Shown in pieces: positions 48,106 to 59,420 of a stretch of DNA of 64,000 bases (positions are counted from its first letter, which is position 1; each line of letters opens with the position of its first letter). A program made the translations under genes and the position numbers. A model generated the notes under the pieces. The model searched no databases, was not told the origin of the DNA, and worked only from the letters and a program-made list of their open reading frames with translations. The stretch lies in the NCBI GenBank assembly GCA_905250025.1, contig CAJNOJ010000084.1:248001-312000 (forward strand), given 5' to 3'. The stretch is from Adineta ricciae. Taxonomy: Eukaryota; Rotifera; Eurotatoria; Adinetida; Adinetidae.

Positions 48106-48805
48106 AAGATTGATCAAAGTGAGTGTTCATTGTTATAGAAAAGTAGTAGGTCCATTGATCAAAGTGTTTGATAGTTTTCTTTTTAGGAGAGCCAGCGTTG
48201 GAAAACGGCTATTTGAGATTAACTAAGTTCATCAGCCACATCCAGATCACTAACGTTGAACGCTTTCCTAATTGTACGGATGACTGCGTGAAATAAAATG
48301 AATTCATCTTTTGAGAAAGATCAAGAAGAGGACCGTTTTCCCATTTACTCAGATACGTCGAAAAAAAATCCCGAAATTGGCTGGTCACGAGTTTGCCGCT
48401 TGATTAATTTACCATCGACTGTCAGTAATTAGTTTCCTCTCGCGTTCTCTATCAATGATTAATTAGTGTAAGCCAACTTTTTCATAAGTGAAACATCAAC
48501 TAGTGAAATTACCTATGTTTTATGCGCATTCTATGAAGATTTGCACATTACAAATCTGCCTCGTGTGTTTGAATTCTGTTAAAAGCTGTCAACACTCGAT
48601 TTATCATAGCTGATTATTTCAAAGGGTAAGGATTATCTATTATAATGCTGTATTCCATAAGTAATAAGTAATAAACGAATCGTATCAAGCTAGAAAGGAT
48701 TTATTGATGAAAAGAAAAGGAAATCATTCTCACGGGATCTTTACAATGAGAAATAAGCTCATATAATATTAAAGTTACGAAGAAACACAAAATTCAGGTG
48801 TGATT
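48106..48805. other. Intergenic, nothing recognised
   Basis: AT-rich spacer between two oppositely oriented small secreted-protein genes, presumably holding their facing 3' UTRs. No open frame of interest. Confidence 0.5.
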
Positions 48806-49227
48806 TTAACGGCCCATACCGCTACCAATTTCGTAATTCTTGAAGGCAGTCCAAGTTTTAATGTCTGGACCTAAATAACGCAAAGAAGAATGAATTAAAT
48901 AAGAATACGATACACATCACATACAGTAGCGTTTGCCAGTTAATTTATTGACACTTGGTTCGCACCGTTCTTCATATTTTTCCGACGCTTCACGTTTTTG
49001 TTCTTCGCATTTCGTTTTTCCAGGATGAAAGATTGTTCGTTTCAAGAATTCCACTGCTGCTTCACGATCTAAATCATCCAAGTAAAACATTCAACGGTTG
49101 TACAACACAACAATTATCAAAGACAAGTATTACCAACATCGAAGTCACTTAAATCTTGGTCAGGTCTTGCGTTTATCATTAAACACAACGAGGCAATAAT
49201 AACGCATACAAAGATGAGTAGCTTCAT
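48806..49227 (-). CDS. Small secreted Cys-containing protein
   Basis: Three exons can be joined in phase. The N-terminal signal peptide is MKLLIFVCVIIASLCLMINA; the mature part begins RPDQDLSDFDVDREAAVEFL and continues KRTIFHPGKTKCEEQKREAS, then EKYEERCEPSVNKLTGKRYC and PDIKTWTAFKNYEIGSGMGR, ending TAA at 48806-48808. Exon 1/2 junction: GTTG|GTAATA to TTTAG|ATCGTG. It has three Cys in the mature part and ends in a Gly-rich tail. I recognise no family. Secretion is inferred from the signal peptide; role unknown. Confidence 0.7.
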
Positions 49228-49494
49228 TGTTACGATGCGCAATCTTTTTGATACAATGCAAGTCAACGAGGATATAATATTTTATCTTCTGTTGTCTACG
49301 ATGTACAATCTCTCTTCTTCTCTCTGTTTATGTGTAGGAGAAGTTGTTGAATGATGACAAGATTCATTAGATTGAAAGAAATGTCATCGAGTAATTTAGT
49401 ACGTCGAAAATATGAGACGACGAAAGGAAGAATTTATGATGGATGCGAGAAAAATGTGATATTCTATCATGGTAGCTGTTCTTTATTTCGAATC

Positions 49495-50631
49495 CTAATC
49501 GGCAATTTTGAAAAAACGTTTGGCATTGCTACTTAACAATTTTTCACATAGACCGGGATTTTTCTCAAATGTTTGGAGAATTAGTTCACCAGGTTTGTCT
49601 TCACCGAGAGGAAATGGACAATCGGATCCGAGCATGACACAAGTTTCATTCATAGTTTCAACTAAATATTCCAATGCACGAGAATCGTGAACAAGGGAAT
49701 CAACAGAAAATCGGCCGATGTATGACGAAGGTGGATGTGAATTGTTATAAGCACAAAGATCCGGCCGACACGCATGACCGTGATCAATACGGCCAACTGT
49801 GAATGGAAAAGAGCCACCACCTAAACGAAACAATGCGATTTTAACAAAAACTTTTGCGTGTCTTTCAATAACTACCATGAGCGAAAATTAATCGAAGTTT
49901 CGGATATTTTTCTAGAACGCCACCCATCAAAATCGAACAGATAGCTGCTGTTGTTTCAAAAGGCATTCTATGTATTTACGAATAAAATGAATGAATTAAT
50001 TCTTATCAAAAGCTAAACAGAGAGTTTACTCTCACCCGCATAACCATGGCATCCAATAAGCTTCGTACTGTTTTCCTACTGGCATGTCCCATGGATGAAC
50101 AAATATGCACGCATCCAATTTTTCTGCTTCACACCAAAATAAATCGAGTTCATCATGGTCCAAATTCCATTCATTCACATGTGTACCTATTTGCACACCC
50201 TTTAAATCCAATTCATTCACGCATCGTCGTAGTTCTTCGACTGCTAACTTTGGTGATTGTAATGGTACTGTGCCCAAGCCAAGAAAACGTGTTGGATACT
50301 GTCGACATATCGATGCAATGTGATCATTTAATTCGCGAGAAAGCTGAAGGATATCGTTGACATTTTCACAAGCATAATTGAACAGTACGGGAATAGTTGA
50401 GAGAACTTGCATAGAAATGTTTTTCTCGTCCATTTCACGAAGACGAACATCAATGTCAAAACAGTTGGGCTCTATCGTACGAAAGAATTTGCCATCTTTG
50501 TACATGTCGAGTCGTGGATCTCCATCGTTACGAGCTCGTAATTCGAGATATTTCTGAGCGTTTGCACTTAATTCACGCGGTAATATGTGGGTGTGTACAT
50601 CAATGCGTGTCAAAGGCGTGGCTGAATCCAT
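49495..50631 (-). CDS. ACMSD: ACMSD, aminocarboxymuconate-semialdehyde decarboxylase
   Basis: ACMSD decarboxylates 2-amino-3-carboxymuconate 6-semialdehyde, diverting tryptophan breakdown away from quinolinate/NAD+ synthesis. It is a metal-dependent amidohydrolase. Seen: metal-binding HxH in IDVHTHILPRELS (residues about 9-21), DVRLREMDEKNISMQVLSTI, PTRFLGLGTVPLQSP, LDLKGVQIGTHVNEWNLDH, ACIFVHPWDMPVGKQYEAYW, MPFETTAAICSILMGGVLEK, LIFAHGGGSFPFTVGRIDH and the late metal/catalytic Asp block MLGSDCPFPLGEDKPG. All expected active-site residues appear present. Three exons with short introns. The stop is at 49495-49497 and the start Met at 50629-50631. Confidence 0.95.
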
Positions 50632-50970
50632 ACTAGAAAGAGAAAAAGAATGACTAGAGAAAGTGATCTACTACTGATTGCGTATAGCGAACGAATAGAA
50701 TCAAACGAAAGCGAAAACACGATACAATGGAGGTGCACCGAAAGAACAGTAATATCGATTGGTTGGTTGTTTGTATCTTTGGTCTTTTATCATAGTTAGA
50801 TTTATTTTTGCTCGCTGTGTTAGGTTTATACAAAGAGCATTGGTAATGATTTTGTATTTATCTTTTCATACAGAAAAAAAAACAAACAAACAAGAATAGC
50901 ATTATTTTTGTTGTTCGAATGTGCAAACGGAAAAGAAAAACATGAGACATATAACAAAATTTAAATGAAA
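50632..50970. other. Short intergenic spacer
   Basis: About 340 bp between the ACMSD start and the stop of the next gene. It holds the ACMSD promoter and an A-rich stretch near 50874-50890; no gene. Confidence 0.5.
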
Positions 50971-51944
50971 CTAAGGCTCGTCTGGTGGTGGAGGTGGTGG
51001 TTGTTGCTGCAGATAATAATAATCAGCCGATGAAAAATTAGCATTCATCGATGAATACGGATATGTATAAGGCGGTGCTTGATACTGGACAGAGTTATGC
51101 ACCACTTGATCGTTATTCTGGTAGTAGTTCTGCTGATGCTCCGGCCAGAATCCGCTATATTCTTGCTGAGCGTGATTCATCTTGGCCATCTAAAAATGAA
51201 TTTCAAATACATGTTTTCCTATTTTGAAAAACTGACCATATCATATTGATTTTGTATTGTGGCATAGTATTGTTCATAGGGATTACTGAATGATGATTGA
51301 TTATCATAGGCAGATCCGTAAGGTTCGGAGTAGGAGAACATTTGTGCTTTGCGTTCTTCCTCCTCTCGTCGTCGTTTTAATTCGTCCCAACGTATGCGTT
51401 TCGCTAGTAAGCTTCCGACCGGTTTTCTCTTTGCTAGACGTAAAGCAACTTGTTCGGGTGTTTCATCTTTGTAGATCGGACAAAATTCTTGTCGTCGTTC
51501 GTTTCGTAACGTGTCGGCAACTTCATTGAAAGATGTGGCAAGTGCATGTGGAAAAAGAGCTTCTTTTGCGGCTGCTAATTTTCGTTTCTGTTCATCTTCA
51601 TCGCCCAATTCACGTTCTACTAAGACCTGCTTAAGTCGTTGTTGGACAGGATTCACTTGTGTAGACTCAGAACGTTGGTCTTTCGACGATGAAGAAGAAG
51701 AAGAAAAACTATAATACATGGCGTTTTTATCACTAAATGTTGTATCTTGGTAATGTACAGGAGATGGTGCTTTTCGTGGCTGAGATTCACATTCAGAGGT
51801 GGAATCATCATCTTCTTCTCTTTGTCGCTTGGCTGATGGATTCGTTTTGGTTCTCGATGGCGATTTTGACTTGTGGACGGTTAGCGTTTGCTCACAAGTC
51901 TCTGTAACAGATTGTGACAGATTACTGGATTTTGCGTCCGTCAT
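50971..51944 (-). CDS. Unrecognised Ser/charged-rich, probably nuclear protein with Tyr/Pro-rich tail
   Basis: Two exons: 51237-51944 and about 50971-51189, joined at QNQYDM|MAKMNHA. The first half is Ser/Thr-rich with basic nuclear-localisation-like clusters (SPSRTKTNPSAKRQREEDDD) and a poly-Ser run. The middle is helical and conserved-looking: NPVQQRLKQVLVERELGDED, KRKLAAAKEALFPHALA, then FCPIYKDETPEQVALRLAKR and LAKRIRWDELKRRREEEERK. The tail is Tyr/Gln/Pro-rich (YYLQQQPPPPPPDEP). I cannot name the family. Nuclear location is inferred from the basic clusters only. Confidence 0.7.
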
Positions 51945-52492
51945 TATATATATCTAGAACACCTGAAAAAGAGAAAATCGCAATGTTTGAGATGATGGAC
52001 CGTTGAGTGTATGAGTAAATAATAGTTTCATTCGAAAACATGCAGTGTCGAGTAGTGTATAGTGTATAGTTTATTTTTTTAATTTCATGGTTGAAAAGCA
52101 AAAACATCATTTTTCGATCGATATCAACCCATACGAAAATATATTTCACTAACGAAGTCAAAACCTCTACAGATACATAGTGCTGTACGTCAACATCTTT
52201 CTTAATGACAATCTAGAATAAAAGTTCTTCCGCGATTTATTCAATTAAAATATATATGCGTCGGTTAACAAATAGTGTGAAGCAATTCGGATGTCTTCCC
52301 ACTCTCTAACCCATCGCCATATTCGTTTTGCCGTCAAGATAGACAATATTGGCACACGACAGTTGGAAAACAAAGCCGAGGTTGGAACGCAGGGATTGTG
52401 ATCATTCGCCGAAGAAAGCTTTGTACAATACTGATCAATTCAAAACACTGAAGCAAAAAAATAGAAAAAGACAAAAAGAAGAAACAAAAATC
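51945..52492. other. Intergenic, nothing recognised
   Basis: AT-rich spacer between the start of the unrecognised nuclear-type gene and the TULP4 stop. No gene-like frame. Confidence 0.5.
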
Positions 52493-55400
52493 TTATTTAA
52501 GACGTTGAGTTATGTTTGCAAGAGCAACAGCAAAAGCTTGGAGAGGAGAAAATGGCCATTCGAAATCTAATGTATAACAATTATTTTCAATCCGACCGAA
52601 TTGAATAACCTGAAAAGGAGAAGATCCGTCTCAATTTCAAAAATGACACACCTCAAATCATCTACCTGTTTGCCTTTGAACTCGATTTGAAAGTTCTTTG
52701 CTGATTCGAGTGTAACACGACCACCAAAATCTAACTGATATACTTGAGACTGTTCATTCCATAGACTGAAAATAAGCGAGATTTTCATATATGCAATTGT
52801 TCTCTGCGAATTTCTAATCTTACGGTGGGCGATTTTGCATGACATAAAATGATGAATCATTTTGATTAGATGTTGCATCTACATCCGATGATGGTGAAAG
52901 CTTCGTCGTAGAATCGTTCATTCCACTCGTACATGTCATCATGCGATGTCGTGGACTTGTATATTTCTAAAATGGTCCGATTCGAATGATTGGTGCAGTT
53001 ACATTCAGTGACTTCTTACTTTGCGAGATGGTTTAGTGGTGACGATATTCTCTCTAGGTGATGCTTCTTCAGGCGAACTAAGAGTTTCAATGTCACCATC
53101 ATCATCGTCGTCATCGTCGTCGTCGTCAATCGCATCGTTATCGTCATCCGTATGAACGGTTTTGTCATCTTTGGAGATTTTTTTCGCAAGAGACGAAACT
53201 GGAAGATATGTATCGGTGGTAGTTGAATTATTCAATACTATTTGTTGCTGTGGTGATGCTTGTGGACGACGCGAAAGTTTTGTTGTTTGATTCAGAGTTG
53301 GATCACTGAAACTTAATTTCTTCTGCTGATTATTATTCAATGGATATAGATTACGATACGCTTCCGGTTCGAAACAGTTCTCGGGAACATTAGATATGGT
53401 ACTTAGTAATGTTTGATTATTTGCATTTTCATGACTATGAGAGTCAGATGAGCTATCAATGATTAATGTTGTTGTTGCGCTGGCTGTAGATGCATCGATA
53501 TTATTTGTAATCGATGTGACGACTGTAGGTGGTGGCGAACAATGACGATGTTGTGTCTGATAATTTGTCATCGTAATTGATGATGCACGGGTAAATTTCG
53601 GTGACAGGGGCTCTTTGACTTGAATGCAAGGTGGAGAAATAGGACGGACGAAGTTTGCAATGGAAGTGGCTGGAGAAGTTGAGCGACTTAAATTAATCGG
53701 CGACGTCGACGAAGAATCGATATTTGATGAATCGACATGTGTTTGTCGGTAGCGATGAATGACAGTCGTGGTCGCAATGGATGTCCGTTGTAAACGACGA
53801 GACGACTGAGGCGATGACGAAGTTTGTTGTGTTGTACATAGTTCACCGTTGTCCTTCATGACCAGTTTCTTCGCTTTCGACTGTCTTGTTTGCTGACCAA
53901 CCGTATTCCTGTGTTTTCTAGTCGCAGTATGTTGCTTCTGTTTTCGAATATTAGAATTATTCGCAACGGTGACGGTCATTTGACGTGGCTGCAAGTGCAA
54001 GAACGAAGTTTTGTATGTCACGCTGCCAAGAACGTCAGGTAAATGTGCTGAATGACCATAGAATTTAAAGCGTGTTCCCCAAATGTTAGCAGCTATAGTA
54101 CATAGCTTGTTAGCCTAACGGATAAAAGAGGAATAATTTATTTGATAGGAAAATCTGATTGAGTTACTTTATTCGCTAGTCGTTTTCGTGATTGTTTTTC
54201 TTGCAAATCACTGAGATTGTCTTCATTGTCTTGATCGGAATCATTGCCCGAACTACAATCGGAACTGTTCTTTGCTAGTCGTAGATTTTCGCTTCCATTG
54301 TTAACACCTGTATCCGCAACATAGATCGAATTTCGATTCGTAATTAAACCCGAACGGTTCGTATTAATCGTCGATTTCGATTGATGTATGTTCGAAATGT
54401 TGTGAAAAGTATTCGGATGAGATTTGGATGACGATAAATGTCGTTTGGCGAACGAATTCGATGCATTCAATTTGAACGATGATGATGAAGACAAGATCGG
54501 ATTCGTTTTGATTTTCGGATCGTAGATAATGAAGTCCGGACAGAGTTTGGATGTCCGTCGAGCTGTTAACAATGGAATAAGCCCGCCGAGATATTCGAGA
54601 TAGAGGACATAAACAGCACCTGACAGATTGTTTGCTGTCGCTGTGGTGGTGGTGGTAGTTGCTGCTGTCGTTTGATTGTCTCGCTCATTATCGATACGCT
54701 TCATCGTGCATTGCAAACGTAGGTGAGATTTTAATGGATTACAAACGAATATATGCAAATGTTTTTGATCAGGTAGAAAGCCTTTGATAGTTGAACGATA
54801 GTAACGTAGAAGATCTTCTTTCAAATTATTCGGTAAATGAAGTTTATCAAGATTTTGTATTGAATTATATAAAAGTTCTTGTTTGATTTTCATCTGACAT
54901 AGTGTCAACATGGACGGCATAGGTTTATAGGTGATCCAGATTGTGTAAACAAAACAACCACAGGCAATAAATACAATTTCTACGAAAAAAAAAAACAGGG
55001 TACATCATTGCGAGATGAATTTCCTTATTTACCATTGCCATGTGCCCAACATAGCGCGGATAATGATTGACTCTAGAACATAAGATGATTGATGGAAAAT
55101 TAAACCTATCAGATCGTATGCTAGTAGAAGTATTTATCGTTATTATCAAACTTCCTTGTTGTGAAATCTAATCTTCATTAAATGTATAGCCTTCTTGAGA
55201 AGCATCGTATTCGACCAATTAATTATGTCTCGAAAACAAGCAGATTTCAATGAAACCTAACTCTTCTGTTCTATATTTTTCATCAAAACTCGATTAAAAT
55301 AGACAAAAATATTACGAAGATCTTACCGTTTGAGGAATTGTTAAGCGATATAGGAATTCACCACGGCGGGTATAAAACAGGACTTCATTAACATAACTCA

Positions 55401-56378
55401 TATCATCTAAACATCGATGACCTCCAACAGCAAGAATTTCACCAGGTGATGACCAATCCATTTTGATATCTTTTCGAAAGAAAAACAAACATCATTATAC
55501 TCCTGATTCATAAAGTTTCCTTAATCTTACTTTGAAGATGCGTATCAACAGTAATAGGCGACTGATCGAGATAGTGTGTCAGGAAAAGAACCTGACCGTT
55601 TTCAAGACTGCATGCAAGAACGTAATCTTCATTGACAAATTTTGTTGCATCTAAACAGAATTTTCGAAATACAGGAAATGAATTTCACGTAAAACTCACT
55701 ATTATCCGGCGCTTCAGGATAGAACTTATTACACGAGTAAACTAATTGTTTTATCGTCTGAGATGATAACGGGAAAATGTCAGTTGTATTTCCATGATGA
55801 TCCATAACAATTAACTGTCCTCCTGTCGTTCCAAGGATGACATGCGAAACATCAGGCATCCATGTTACAGCCGAAATCTTTGCGTGTGGAACATTCAATA
55901 CTGTTGACCAATAACGTTGGCCAGTAACTGATCCAGCGAGAATGAAGTCGTCTTCATAACAAATCACTGTCATACGTCCGTCATGGGACCATGCCATACC
56001 AGTCACCGGATGACTTCGATCGTTGATTAATTCTAATGACCAGCGATTATCATGTTTGACCCAAACGAAAATCACACCTTTCTCATCGACAGTTGCGAGT
56101 TTTTCATACGGAACATTCCATGAGACTAAGCGAACTTCCGTCCGATGTGCACGTAAATTGAAATTGGTACGGTCGAGTGGAATTAAATTTTCATCGGATT
56201 TTATTGATGTGTATGTAACACTAACGATATTATTGACATTTCCGGTTGCTAGCCATCCGTCATGAGAACTTTCAAAGTGCTCGGTATTTGATGCCGTTGA
56301 AGTAAAATTCATCCATGATAACGATTGAATGATAGAATCCGTTCGTGCTACATTCGATAATTCAACATATGCATACAT
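52493..56378 (-). CDS. TULP4: TULP4 (tubby-like superfamily protein) with WD repeats and tubby C-terminus
   Basis: TULP4 is the divergent tubby-family member proposed to be a substrate receptor for Cullin-RING E3 ligases via a SOCS box. Seen: N-terminal start MYAYVELSNVA (Met at 56376-56378, matching the family start) and WD/beta-propeller blocks DGWLATGNVNNIVSVTYTS, FNLRAHRTEVRLVSWNVPYE, LATVDEKGVIFVWVKHDNRW, HPVTGMAWSHDGRMTVICYE and HVILGTTGGQLIVMDHHGNT. Further on are LRYYRSTIKGFLPDQ and ARRTSKLCPDFIIYDPK, then a long Ser/Thr/Asn/Asp-rich linker with a poly-Asp run. The C-terminal tubby segment is YQLDFGGRVTLESAKNFQIE, VIQFGRIENNCYTLDFEWPF and SPLQAFAVALANITQRLK, ending TAA at 52493-52495. 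The SOCS box could not be pinned by eye. Confidence 0.9.
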
Positions 56379-57388
56379 AATTTGTGTTCGTTCATCTACG
56401 ACATTTCGTTTCGTTTGTTTCCTTATACTTGATCTCAAATTGTTGATAGAGAAAAGGAGAATATCTAAAGAAATAATTATCGAGTGTTTCTCTATTGTTT
56501 TGCTTATTATGTACTACCACTTTGCTTTGATTAATCTGAATGTCAATGGTGTATTGATGTGTAGGTTTAGTATCGAGAACAGAGCGAAAGATAAGAAGAG
56601 AAGAGAAGAGAAGAGAAAAAAGTTCTATTTCTAGCAATAGTTTAACTGACAGTTACTGTCGACGAACCATTTCGATTTGAAAGTATCTTATCATGATATA
56701 CATGAATTACCGATAGAATAGAGTATGTTGTATAGACTGGCAACAATAACAACAACATTACTGATAATAAGAACACGATGAGGATGATGACGATGCCGAC
56801 GGCGACATTGGGCTTACTGTTTATCCAACAGATTTTCATGCCTGCCTATAGCCTTGTTCTATTCTGTATCTGTCTACGTTCTAGCCTTCGGAAAGTCTTA
56901 TACAGAATGAAAAGAACGAATTATGTATGATAAAGTCATGCAAATAATCGAGCAAACGTACACAGAGGAAAGGAAGAGGTTTTCTATTGAGTTACGTTCG
57001 AAGAAATGAAAACAGGATGTTACAAAATATAGAATAAACATCTGACTTGCTCGTGAAAATGGACTTTCATATTGGTAAATCATCGAACAGTCTGGAATTC
57101 TGAATAAGTGACTAGTAAAAAATAAACATCATCATCATCATCACTTAAAAGGGAACAAGAAAGAAAGAAAAAAAGAAAACGAGACAAAATCCTTCATTAG
57201 TGCGCATTGGTTTTTTATCAGCGAATCGGCCAGAAATAGAGTTACATATACCTGACGACATCTGTCGGATGAGGATTTATCCGGTATGGATTGAATGTCT
57301 TTTAATAGATATTGAGATTAAAATAGATTTAATTTCAAATAAAACAAAAAAGAAAACAGAAAACTTTCGTGTAAACTTTTTCTCTCGT
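56379..57388. other. Intergenic; one small TM-like frame
   Basis: About 1 kb between TULP4 and the ZnT6 stop. A minus frame at 56642-56839 encodes MKICWINSKPNVAVGIVIIL, continuing with a long hydrophobic run; it could be a small membrane protein, but its DNA is CAT/TGT-repeat-like, so the hydrophobicity may be a by-product of simple sequence. A CAT repeat lies at 57127-57142. A GAGAA/AGAAG repeat lies near 56594-56620. Confidence 0.4.
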
Positions 57389-58890
57389 TTACGTCACAAC
57401 AACGAAACCATTATAAGCTGATGCTGAAGAAGGATTATTTGATGGACTATGACTATGACCGTGATGAGTGACTTGTGGTTGCATGAACGTATGAGTTTGT
57501 CGACGAAGCCAATCATCTTTAAATATGTGAATTGTGAGGATTTGAACCACATTGGCTAGTTTGTTCCAAACATGCGCTAAAACTAATTGTTCATCGGCAT
57601 CACGACTAGAAAACAAAGAGAATAGTCTGAGCTTCTAGTTCGTTTATCTAGATTGTTCTATGTTTTCTGTGTTCGCATCGTGTCGATATCGATCGATGGT
57701 AATTAGATGAACTCTGATTAGCAACTGTATTTAAGCTAGTTGAAAATTGGATTATCGATTAGATGTATTCGGATAGGCAAATTGATGGAAATCATCATTA
57801 GACAGTAACTATCAACTATCATTAAACATGCTCCGAGATGAATCTGAAATCAGTGATAACGATATCTAATCTTCTAGACATCGAAAAACCTTCATCCAAG
57901 GTCAGTAGAGTAATAAAAGAGACATTTGAAAGCATCCTACCGGCAGCGAACGTGTAACGATCCAACGAGTGTCCCGAACGACAAAGCCCAAAAATGTTCG
58001 TGTCGAAACTCGAGAACGCCGTCAAGTCTCGATGCTTCATGTAAACATTTATCCAATTGTCCAATCATATGCGCTGGAGTTGTCTGTAGCAATATCTTTC
58101 CACTGTAAACTGCCATCGGTACCATTGTTCCGAACGTCATAAAAGCCATCAATAATGATGATAATGTATCAACAAAATGTCCGTATCCCATTGTTAACAA
58201 GAATGAATCTGAGAAGATAATGGCTAACCCACACCAACAGAGTAGCGCTAATGGATTGATACGCGGTAAGAGTAAACGACTTAGGCCAGGTATGTAGTGG
58301 CATAGATTTTGGAATATGTCACTGACATGTTCTTGTAGCCAACTCGATGAACTCGCCGCAATGACATGATCGAATGATTGATTCGGAACGAAATAGATAA
58401 CAATTAGATGCATGAAAAACGTAATGAATGACGCTGGCATAAGATATCCAATGTGTATGGGTTCATCTTCAAGGAATTTCTCAATTGACTCCTTCAGAAT
58501 GAAGAAAGCTCCAAGAATAGAGAGCATTGTAGATGTAAACACAGCGAGAACTTCAAAACGCGCTGTTCCATACGAGAATGTCGCTACTGTTTGTGTTGGA
58601 ATGAAAAGTGCAGTAGAACTATCATTGTTGTTTGACTGAATCTTTTGACGAACTTTTGTATTTCGATTTTCAATATTCCACGCCGAAAGTAACGCAGTAC
58701 CGATGAAGAGTAAGTCGAATATGCACAGTGAACAAAATGCCTGCAATGCCATGGAATTCGTCTGACCAGCCAAGGTGAAGACAATCAGGCATGATACTAG
58801 TGTTCCCATTGTGATAATCACCGTACTGCGTGAATGGGAACCTTTCAGAAGATAAAATAAAGATCGTAAAACCGATGTCGCTGTACTCAT
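57389..58890 (-). CDS. SLC30A6: Zinc transporter SLC30A6 (ZnT6)
   Basis: ZnT6 is the auxiliary subunit that pairs with ZnT5 to load zinc into early secretory enzymes. Seen: TM segments from MSTATSVLRSLFYLLKGSHS, family block TFSYGTARFEVLAVFTSTML, ILGAFFILKESIEKFLED, SWLQEHVSDIFQNLCHYIPG, LSRLLLPRINPLALLCWCGL, LMAFMTFGTMVPMAVYSGKI, LLQTTPAHMIGQLDKCLHEA, LDGVLEFRHEHFWALSFGTL, and, after the 57608-57938 intron, RDADEQLVLAHVWNKL and IHIFKDDWLRRQTH. It ends with a His-rich tail (VTHHGHSHSPSN) and TAA at 57389-57391. Known for ZnT6: it lacks the full His/Asp zinc site of other ZnTs. The TM-domain sequence here also lacks an obvious HxxxD pair, consistent with this subtype. Confidence 0.92.
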
Positions 58891-59420
58891 AATGATCTAA
58901 AACAACATTTCATTGAGGTACTACAGAAATGTCAACACATAATTAATATTCAAGGATAGTATTGAATATTTTGTTCTTCATACGTGTGTTGATAACATTT
59001 TTACTCGGCGGCAGCAATACTCGCTAAATTAAAGATTCATACTGGCGTGATCACAACCAATAGTTCTCGATTCCGTAGATGGCAGTTTTGAAAACGTGAT
59101 CTAAGGGAATCTGTCATTTGATTTTCTACAATAAAATAATTTTCTTTTTCACTTGTTCGGTAAAATCAAAATTTTTTTCACAAAAAAATCTATTTGAGAA
59201 AAATCAGATAACATTTCCCTTATCAAAATGTCATTCTATCCAATAGCCTATTACCACCACTACTAGCCATTAAAAAAAACGATCAATCAGTTTCCTCGAC
59301 AAACAAAACGTACGATTCCTGTTCTTGACCTTCATTCTTCTCCATTGGCGCGTCCTGTTGTCCTAATTAAACGTAAATAGGAACAAACGTCTTCTCTCTT
59401 TTTTTTCTATTTAGATAATC
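58891..59420. other. Shared divergent promoter region of SLC30A6 and calnexin
   Basis: About 530 bp separate the divergently transcribed SLC30A6 (-) and calnexin (+) start codons, so both promoters must lie here. I see no clear TATA box or ER-stress element by eye; a pyrimidine-rich acceptor-like TTTTTTTTCTATTTAG ends at 59414, just before the calnexin ATG, suggesting a 5' UTR intron. Confidence 0.5.

Noticed and set aside
49495-50631. ACMSD considered as a horizontally acquired gene
   Set aside because: It has short introns like its neighbours and the sequence blocks look like animal ACMSD; nothing in the sequence itself points to transfer.
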